From NCBI GenBank assembly GCA_937916125.1, contig CALGGE010000037.1, positions 1 to 27,042 on the forward strand: a stretch of 27,042 nt of DNA. The letters run 5' to 3'. The position numbers and the translations under genes are program-made. Numbering within the stretch: position 1 is the stretch's first letter; each line of letters begins with the position of its first letter. Shown one piece after another: positions 26,501 through 27,042 of the stretch. Origin of the DNA: an uncultured Elusimicrobia bacterium. Its GTDB lineage: Bacteria > Elusimicrobiota > Endomicrobiia > Endomicrobiales > Endomicrobiaceae. The notes under the pieces were generated by a model. That model was not told the origin of the DNA and searched no databases. It worked only from the letters and a program-made list of their open reading frames with translations.

Positions 26501-27042
26501 ATCAAAAACTTTAAGCCCAAACTGATATTTATATGCATAAGTTTCACCTTCCCGTAAAATATCGGAAGCTCTGAATCTTATTCCTGAAACAGGAGACTCT
26601 TCATCTTCCGTTCCCCAGAATTCCTGACCATAATCTGAGGGAGTACTCCAAGTCCAACCGTATTTAGCGGGGTCTCCGCCATTTAATAAATACTGGAAGT
26701 ACTTATTAAATTCATCAATATCAAAAGTATATTTACCATTTTTATCAAACGGCCATACTGTCACAGCACGCCCGTCTTTAGTTACGGTGAACGATCCGTC
26801 ATCATTTTGTGTTACTTTATATCCGGCGTTCAACAACGAATTGTATGCTTTAAATAAGTTGTCTACATTCTCCTGGTTGAACTGATATGCTCCATCTTCA
26901 CTGAACGGATATATCTTTAATTCTTTTCCGTCTTTGGTGGTTACGGTGAACGATCCGTCTTTATTTTGTGTTACTTTATATCCGGCTTTCAACAACGAAT
27001 TGTATGCTTTAAATAAGTTGTCTACATTCTCCTGGTTGAACT
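8051..27042 (-). CDS. Giant membrane protein with a GT48-like 1,3-beta-glucan synthase core (5' end outside window)
   Basis: The frame is open to the right edge, so the true start lies outside the window; the stop is TAA at 8051-8053. Numbering from the codon at 26995, the order is: tandem ~53-residue repeats (1-110); a hydrophobic segment (~212-258); a beta module (~295-385); an alpha/alpha-toroid (~420-740); helical solenoid repeats (~800-1370); a second set of repeat and beta modules (~1450-1835); a long beta-rich region to ~2990; membrane segments (~3000, 3065-3130, 3540-3590, 3635-3690, 3750-3800) with a coiled coil (~3705-3743); the GT48-like core (~3960-4725); membrane clusters (~4725-4765, 4848-5068, 5185-5340); two Q/E/A/P linkers around a ~100-residue domain (~5400-5605); an alpha/beta domain (~5860-6065); and a helical C terminus. 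The likely role is membrane-bound synthesis of a beta-glucan from a nucleotide sugar, inferred from the core. No frameshift is seen. Confidence 0.93.
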   Translation of the reverse strand, partial: FNQENVDNLFKAYNSLLKAGYKVTQNKDGSFTVTTKDGKELKIYPFSEDGAYQFNQENVDNLFKAYNSLLNAGYKVTQNDDGSFTVTKDGRAVTVWPFDKNGKYTFDIDEFNKYFQYLLNGGDPAKYGWTWSTPSDYGQEFWGTEDEESPVSGIRFRASDILREGETYAYKYQFGLKVFDSVLSDAADTYEGEINSSQYKNAIDWLNRDINTKEPQTVTKELSGFQNFWNNNIGTITSVVIGIVAVALAVVIAVTAIPTFLIVVPVAAIVFAIYNAVADTPLVTFPIFTAATEEVMADKPKSEYDSDNVHAVAERKENGVISCTYTKTQVDANGNIVSQITINSDLSGNAITSYTIQNYKDGVLNTEIVCSDASKQVYTKRMYDENKNVISEVTVNIAEVKKIYQNLGVGGLAASVSDFAVTDDIESIATGEGTTDLYPFYSFKDSQNEDFIQLYDNAIAGISAIFNKDNTSAEAILRTMVGNNLQLSTSEDYKKTGEVLWAGIFALYCKQAGIDVEINGKSAVDTITTEADKYLEDVKLTTDETLGFRGTESDSWVSTEHMLDAAMYYALKGDTTSLNKVLKYIKVNLTDNGTMKQGLNDPNQAIDTYTWGYMMLSSIKDMNLPGVDIDATFGDNFLDGLLDRLVTPQSEGGLARANGTYGFTDAQSGVISGEFTMQVYAALASAGRETEANAVLQSAIKAGLVVIDDGNIYVKYTTDEYNGQRRDNENFEVYSGKSIAATAWLKFGMEELQSNINKSSNNVFSILNTGTLGIVTEEQRIAIEEVVDSLNEISETGTKNYEDYQQVSKKIAEYLSKEQITPEQAEQLYADVEKAIENMDFTAGSNVRIKVTGNAIVTQEAMLAIGNRIIDRETGEIENDSDYASRIQSYIDNNIDSEGRSFTQVTDASKENAAIEALNNVLGVTFLDGSLAKVLVGKIMNIDEQSTDTLSSWALRATNSVLSSNNKYTRVFEDLLPNLSSEQQEQLLANLINSATNEDIDLLVSKIRGAKENTISSDIKPAILTNAYIKQIDLAETIFNSGDLNDIITNIRSSKLLDNSTKTELLKRAYIRVLDLSVSADGVKNRMSEIAKDEYLSSDDKKAFLELAQAQIVSIYRNNINKVSNRMDIRSIGYEIYTTSLEITLDGEKYELLPTASKEALYPLVEQRAFAIDLEQGSYVRQNVPYNAVITKAAMLDIGANGNYAKINRDNGWLEDGAAFANRITAYIESPDKDNSDVTFGQIIESKKRDEVRTQFKELYGITDAQAAELLSDEMIDNMLKEINLNVEDTQQTWNEKSLDLLFVDDSEVSEFMERINESSLSEEQKEELKEKVRQEYYKSLKERLDKASSAKEVEAISEIIAGSGDKLSDEQKAELAESAFWLSTSDMSSLIEDSLKQDLGINVKVEDVSYINKNMVYWVGNTKKYYKMFVYRITTPEGVSINVYRYTKTEDTFSIENKRETYEGIRDTVDAWQKLLDSGYEVESNVEEKEIDGETVFVQYFTITKNGIAMDVYPFNSDGVYDFNIKNVNELFNKFSNFKKELESLGQGYHVEMKTDENNAVYFEMTKDGFVDETGAKIVAKLYPYDETGALIDIFDIYTPEEIAETYLYNAQAKTVARAEGSSTYMEKRLDTDLEVARQQFETDDVNYVSAYNSMLKAFTDMDSRVETSEDRSTSVQDQTETDVEVTSAETETAEEMLPSSIIKTANTEIKLDEDNQASAEYTYEYTDGGGNRVLISATATRLPSGGLSVNYVQTVYSVKTNKRVSEIKITEDKSGDKSYTLTKFADDGETKTMEIVCDDSDDFEAQAYENGESVSIPGKIYTKNYFEQGVYLGSEQFGLVEDDFYIESFTDDIGDEEVLSLNLFNEANESVLEVNGITLKDLRTVFLSNNSETLYDVIGNYTYYANNDKLDIMDEKYTPLITTINYKGETRNVYLRNIKYNKTTGTYTGELFVYTDEIQKTETDAVATISFSAPEKYGDLKKTYSDTFLHAVEENGENYWTNRIGSVKYDKSLERDSKFQLLYDNETKKFKYTYDGSEVQINYGMVYGVKNAEIDAFVREGEGIISPTIVFMPKNIVVKGSDGKDIVISTLDLYNYIQDRNIIETNESLSEAKKQGVNIDELANNFAEMGVSYIDGNWISDANVKFTFENETEENGILILTHNAPTQEDKRFSNTFNYSASVEGTDSNGVPIYKVTKELFQKTYPMIKTEGMSYASLLAESDFVYSKNKLETIFDGISDYCEYDLKDLTWTKTEKLHPVTGEVLSTTWAAYYDSSTPVIKIDSEANIDFSIVYGNIESGLRFNLNDSVKQVPSNVVAISGVGKLVFNLAKNTAFIEFEDEDGCLLSKQDLYINENSQFATTSAETWKTVLEYLYSHGWKEKSDEILATYLDDESRINAEIEYVLSLREDVSYQQDTKLASFFKKIGVAWVVDVLEFFGYKSKEYTDPENVAIFKKGDRQTYLYEDDKVYLTAADGNYLNSNLEVVDKENAATLPSQVLKLLQTPSSTKTYSPTDHNKSSSTLDHLNTEHKIFYSNSESTYTEANYRNYDRILDTYGRVIAEFEYIINSKGEKEYTSAVFVLYKFDEEVGGSVATRSITVIIKDGSMIPIKSSDFIGAQEMTLIPKVGMAPQVMPTFGYKSSQLGLSSNPEYQEEFDSYDLMANWSKFFGEDDNDFNKEIRNMIDEFTTAQNIVYNSGEGEIVAAAPKLDSNGDPYFIEFYSYKDENDTYVDANKQLIPGTAEEVYKFVYDKNKGYNIMNYIYNSDNPYSDAVSISRFISEYHLSQYGEQNGILYEIDSSQGTGYALTHLFDGKLSSNIEEKRGLKYAAYKSDGSPFFDVCDYSTFKFANGVLGTSTIGDYYEVVVYDKSNIGQFGFLIPKSEFVLDEDGTMDSVVAKIQGNIDIISTMLAGYDGKSDINEYIEDYYNAHSDEIDKVGLQYITKVYQKTEVDNVNDRVYHYYYEFDPINSNVNGEISAKMYIHRYSYDFEGNYLSKKRIDIFGDYAKELLENYGDYKYVILSIAVLFVMSLFEKMIGKRINVKKKVPGLRGGGDGKRAGKGKGDKYQTYDIKGLLSYKTTTEKIFFWASTAALIGLSFAISVVNPLMTLSVLGTTLAVPGYLIPAIFAGVRLASEAIRVFVRGRLIKRLDKAGKSSVSEAYEEAKEVIEDISENTPSVTERTITSEDSSAKAVPVSLTFSGEESNMTLSDANNAVETITEYLETTDNIDSKTLDNIQELLHKISVKFYTEKDTEGKITVKVAQKAHFEAAVSALKLVVKKRTLSTMGLTNETNLDNVLKQADKSFRDYLMTGRIQPAVLNEYRVYSDNVYKYIKGEDKYKAKQEYTLDDLVLFFYIEKRFANPSPHATNFRYLLQNYANEMLADGNGVHIGEMLDKRIERILRYYRDGVSLSDRQKQMVAIAGKLGVTDFETLAAKSKSEQKEALETLGLSSKDRKVVELMLKEYPQLEKYEPKFFTPVNFDLMARNIEWSRKFLETGKNEAGEFVLTDGFTEELTPFKSFKTPPSTDTRSTRLKSLDLFDKTKALLNELFLKINLKPVISHQILLIAMPLAVAVGVIFAPLAGVVVAGVGAILALGWYYLAPRIMNRLQMQSYNQYFGEPIAAREGKDSFTTTEQIRNEYDKKFRIFKVSLVNSAVMLPFMFVFTTALKWITSAGFLNYSIPLSFISPVGFILLGVAVLSIVAKVKEDTVPVLFGKAGKEKLEKEIAELRKDADKNRAEIEKKTEQIKKIDQKLATIDTTKKEGNLKASLVALGVSLAVVLLGSALFAGLASVAPSLIFGGLILVVMAVLTVKLPKLSFFSVWKIFEASEAKKEFKAKGIMETGKTWAEFQQAWANDELFANWENSLLPKAVIVNTEKAVREKRPDLTDEQVAKAVEQIIRYYYAENWNTIVRDMWKDAHISIDEKDSYMYKYTDADGNKNYIGGRETLELITFDEILKLIVDDAIEIETPDFSKQPVTQKAQERFFEYLKNSRAVPGVEIASFDELNPLAIRIPTYNEGVLPDLDNESLPSERLNSNEISPDGSRLISTLATTYEDELRTLVERLDSYEDENGKYAYDIFGNKFYLTYDDLQSLEALKALFENGDYKNGKIINGKKLKLLDGTNLPDCKIKTEILLWNSNRLQPLARTLIGQVKLLQVYINNARVLHPEWDEVTLQQEVQKKFRIVAGYQDFWGIYSKDPNDPRTQGVIKLLELFNEQGYGDYFTVPVMRNGNKYSGMDYKVLSERERNGLLSEFEKKLLAKLKELGMDKKADTDEVEVNSQTSIGIEPVSYTDLQDIINQLNRYRSSKSEEHINTIREAVDMLKNEPMSRAYLTEAQELRLRNIANKLQQEKDKYIRLMLAAPATLSDEDKALVEEWSKVYKSGAVTLAEAKFIFDNLDKQQMMVFYFKPEHTDLFDIRGVIGPFGYGKVEHLSLLNHFIPEGYNIMAQDMNMGMYAEQAQRIPLAQSPFVRLYGVIASSFGEIIDTKSFPTATASAMAHADRTFNYVTQLVMLSRWFYGHPAIFDSTKTHSVEDQAFMVSEDMMGFMVQITRYYLQNKKDVVKGIRDFKAGKLEDESMETFLRNVLGDTSEGDSAFRDKTAEQIYEDMGKILENFVASVVPGIDTAAFMQRLKDSPEDAEKLIEALTKLFEAANSKEQEIIEASPTYYDVSIDVIKLRETGFKNACSMLQKFASGSSQSFMSYEFYDFVRNSSISDQIVHYYAGPGFYEKDRDALKIVKYINIAVVLLSISVFSASPGIAVVLGLMGLFMSQTSSLTGRVKIQLSYGENIFTFFKNLVMQAPYHMGHMFTQASGFGEGILTASYIPTGRTARLSYNMLFDPNNDQSLYYALRNTHINTNIRTAIIAMVGLWLVQSPALMMSAVYMLIPFAVIGAVLFYNPGGSVTGADIRVVFKNYKEDVSNWIDIIKTGGSQIAKTKSPVSSDILTVLTSGIFLFAYATLFNAGAFLFSKKSNDGQKFASVVVAAGLGFIGALISGASITALWLPLTIIAGIGVIIGVIKIITDKRTGIDTGTTALRKFAGLGVAGVVFASIAAWFMGAPMAVILIGIAVMSLFFGTRGGMEYPFDKKAEVRKDSLFKNISKVVMDNTATIDLQDFKRIFDENVEFDTDTVNEDSGLPEGFDITPDNLANAINKAREKYGITKDLKVKYSQIEEFLKDKTDEYKKIEDRQKGIERNRWIMTLFTGVSLGIIGLGVLLSSVWMAPAWLIAPLLLVINFTYFINRLTTDNRSAAIVKTLKPAVPLTAFVLLTMLVSLTTGALAAGGIALLMFANYFSKAIGRWLAKFVNRNSLYKKGEKIYSFSPLLIAIIPIAAVLFAVLGYGIVSGYRQQRKIIEDNKAKIEDAYNNNDEKALSELLPTSFTKAKIKEIKERVAVRVKAKAEAEKLAEQAETQVQEEQAPAETQAQEELAPAETQVQEEQAPAETQVQEEQAPAETQVQEAQAPVSAQEPSVGEVVTDRELEVPSFLKEDFEEQIAFENLIDKYEYLYTRVKDALSENKDAFIGFDEFDKDKINVRELAVIMNNFRERLISELGISEDALQSYLDSDYSRIVFTAGTQQVQEEQAPAETQAQEEQAPAETQVQEEQAPSEIQKKESDVTDIIETAASNAKTAATTPGNPTAIQKTSILFGGIKKTVSFDLDADVSGQDGVKLTAVEGVFVSSADINRMIESGHLVSRTTNKGDTELSTADGKYVATINKKGVLVNRQGSKIDFKFNVKMRRDTFDANVTSIIYVLNRDARRVFDLLDEETQRHLVQAADYKLKTRLYVERDKKVKDSLIKFAIGGNALNAGNIKQLNLEDFDEQMKKSIGEYRNGILNYSADEFIRLLTLSSVSNGYQSVQRQEVYFKVNSNTTIEFLSKNNLLNKFKDAGVTTLVIQQDSDMSDIDKVIRALREHGFEVIVEVDSANTDSDRLVKYADAGLSGIRFVVNNDITVGNVGNVVEDLQRSYRENILPLIGSFRTVPAISYDFSVNRGRTSKLNVSKEINKKITDFISRNGFDLVVDAGMYVDREDDFASLRDNARLVIRVNDKDASDENIVEKLKKAGLTICAKATSVLGKFNFAENISNNLRMRGREYTLADIFGKDIADILINGEEDITEEQQAAVQLVRKLLSGGKLTSAEYNKLIKSNIRGQNAGLTAAAKDYAKSNKDYELNKDEYLTRVARDFIIGAMTAEIERSVIPANVRTDGNNYRILTGAALQMIVQGDSIAAINEKVNTAEIKSSGSVSGILNNSVLAKEVLAMWKYEGMVIKINEESTKADSMTLEGLIKLITMIDTVLPAEDLFGDSMTVSLKGIESLLSAA
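10201..10288 (-). repeat. 33-bp coding repeats, C-terminal-side cluster
   Basis: About 2.7 copies of a 33-bp unit (10201-10233, 10234-10266, 10267-10288) encode AETQVQEEQAP-type repeats in the giant protein. This is a hydrophilic, acidic, probably extended linker. It is the second of two clusters separated by a non-repetitive ~100-residue domain. Confidence 0.9.
10633..10795 (-). repeat. 33-bp coding repeats, N-terminal-side cluster
   Basis: Five copies of the same 33-bp unit start at 10633, 10666, 10699, 10732 and 10765 and encode 11-residue AETQVQEEQAP repeats with few changes. They follow the last membrane segment (~5340) and a charged helix. Because 33 is a multiple of three, other frames also stay open and give spurious ORFs on both strands. 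Confidence 0.92.
12825..15115 (-). other. GT48-like 1,3-beta-glucan (callose) synthase core of the giant protein
   Basis: About residues 3961-4724. Matches to FKS1/callose synthase, in the same order: A-x-x-R-F-F before a P-x-Y-x-E motif (P4002-E4006, eukaryotic F-T-P-Y-Y-x-E); S-P-D-G before a helix ending V-E-R-L (eukaryotic N-E-D-G...L-E-R-I); W4125-x3-R4129-x-Q-x-L-A-R4135-T; KFRIVAGYQ; FGYGK (4414-4418) followed by Q-D-M-N (D4439; eukaryotic I-D-x-N-Q-D); FYGHP (4507-4511; eukaryotic H-Y-G-H-P-D); S-E-D-M-M-G-F (eukaryotic S/N-E-D-I-Y-A-G); G-S-S-Q...S-Y-E-F-Y; and HYYAGPGFY (4710-4718; yeast F-Y-Y-A-H-P-G-F). Differences: the D after G-H-P is A4512, the G-K-G-R-D motif is not evident, and ~105 residues are inserted at ~4547-4653. 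The family polymerises UDP-glucose into 1,3-beta-glucan; activity here is inferred. Confidence 0.8.
24775..25740 (-). other. Predicted alpha/alpha-toroid (glycosidase-like) domain of the giant protein
   Basis: About residues 420-740. Helical hairpins carry LYDNAIAGISAIF, TGEVLWAGIFALY, STEHMLDAAMYYALKGD, IDTYTWGYMMLSS and SGEFTMQVYAALASAGRE, in the same order as the toroid of the neighbouring protein. It lies after a hydrophobic segment at ~212-258, so it is probably outside the cytoplasmic membrane. It could cut, trim or bind the glucan made by the core. Confidence 0.6.
26728..27042 (-). repeat. 159-bp tandem coding repeats at right edge
   Basis: The stretch at 26884-27042 is followed, 159 bp (53 codons) further into the gene, by a nearly identical copy; the first ~105 bp of the copies differ at only a few bases. 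The encoded module reads roughly Y-N-S-L-L-x-A-G-Y-K-V-T-Q-N-x-D-G-S-F-T-V, then Y/W-P-F and D-G-x-Y. A more diverged version appears at about 22220-22640. More copies may lie beyond the window. Confidence 0.9.

Noticed and set aside
26993..26995. Start codon of the giant gene at 26995
   Set aside because: The codon is TTG inside a tandem repeat and the frame continues to the window edge, so the start lies outside.

Overview
The window is AT-rich and almost entirely coding on the minus strand. In transcription order (right to left) it holds a giant gene that runs off the right edge, a terminator, a second very large gene, a spacer with short repeats, a promoter, tRNA-Leu(UAG), the chaperone gene tig, and a second repeat-filled spacer at the left edge. 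The giant multi-domain membrane protein, the large secreted partner and the intergenic minisatellites suggest an uncultured bacterium of the Elusimicrobiota/Omnitrophota kind. That placement is inference from protein style, not from a marker-gene tree.

The main discovery is in the giant gene (8051 to beyond 27042; at least 6,329 codons in the window). About residues 3960-4725 of its product (numbered from the codon at 26995-26993) follow the eukaryotic 1,3-beta-glucan (callose) synthase family GT48 motif by motif: the P-x-Y-x-E entry, the W-x-x-x-R-x-Q-x-L-A-R-T block, the F-G-x-G-K block followed by an acidic D-x-N segment, the F-Y-G-H-P motif, the S-E-D segment, and the Y-Y-A-x-P-G-F motif just before the C-terminal membrane cluster. 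Membrane segments flank this core on both sides, as in fungal FKS1 and plant GSL proteins. GT48 is known essentially from eukaryotes, so a bacterial GT48-like enzyme inside a giant protein is the most notable feature here.

Upstream of the core, the giant protein has tandem repeats, a hydrophobic segment, a predicted alpha/alpha-toroid domain of glycosidase type, helical solenoid repeats and a long beta-rich region. Downstream it has more membrane segments, two low-complexity Q/E/A/P linkers made of 33-bp repeats, and an alpha/beta domain.

The 2,006-residue neighbour (1918-7938) has a signal peptide, an N-terminal domain with H/E/H motifs, an internal lipobox, a toroid matching the one in the giant protein, a beta-sandwich-like domain, a membrane region, and a C-terminal module that resembles the giant protein's C terminus. 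The two proteins are probably partners in making and processing a surface glucan, though the product is not shown by sequence alone. tig and tRNA-Leu are ordinary housekeeping genes, probably transcribed together from one strong promoter.
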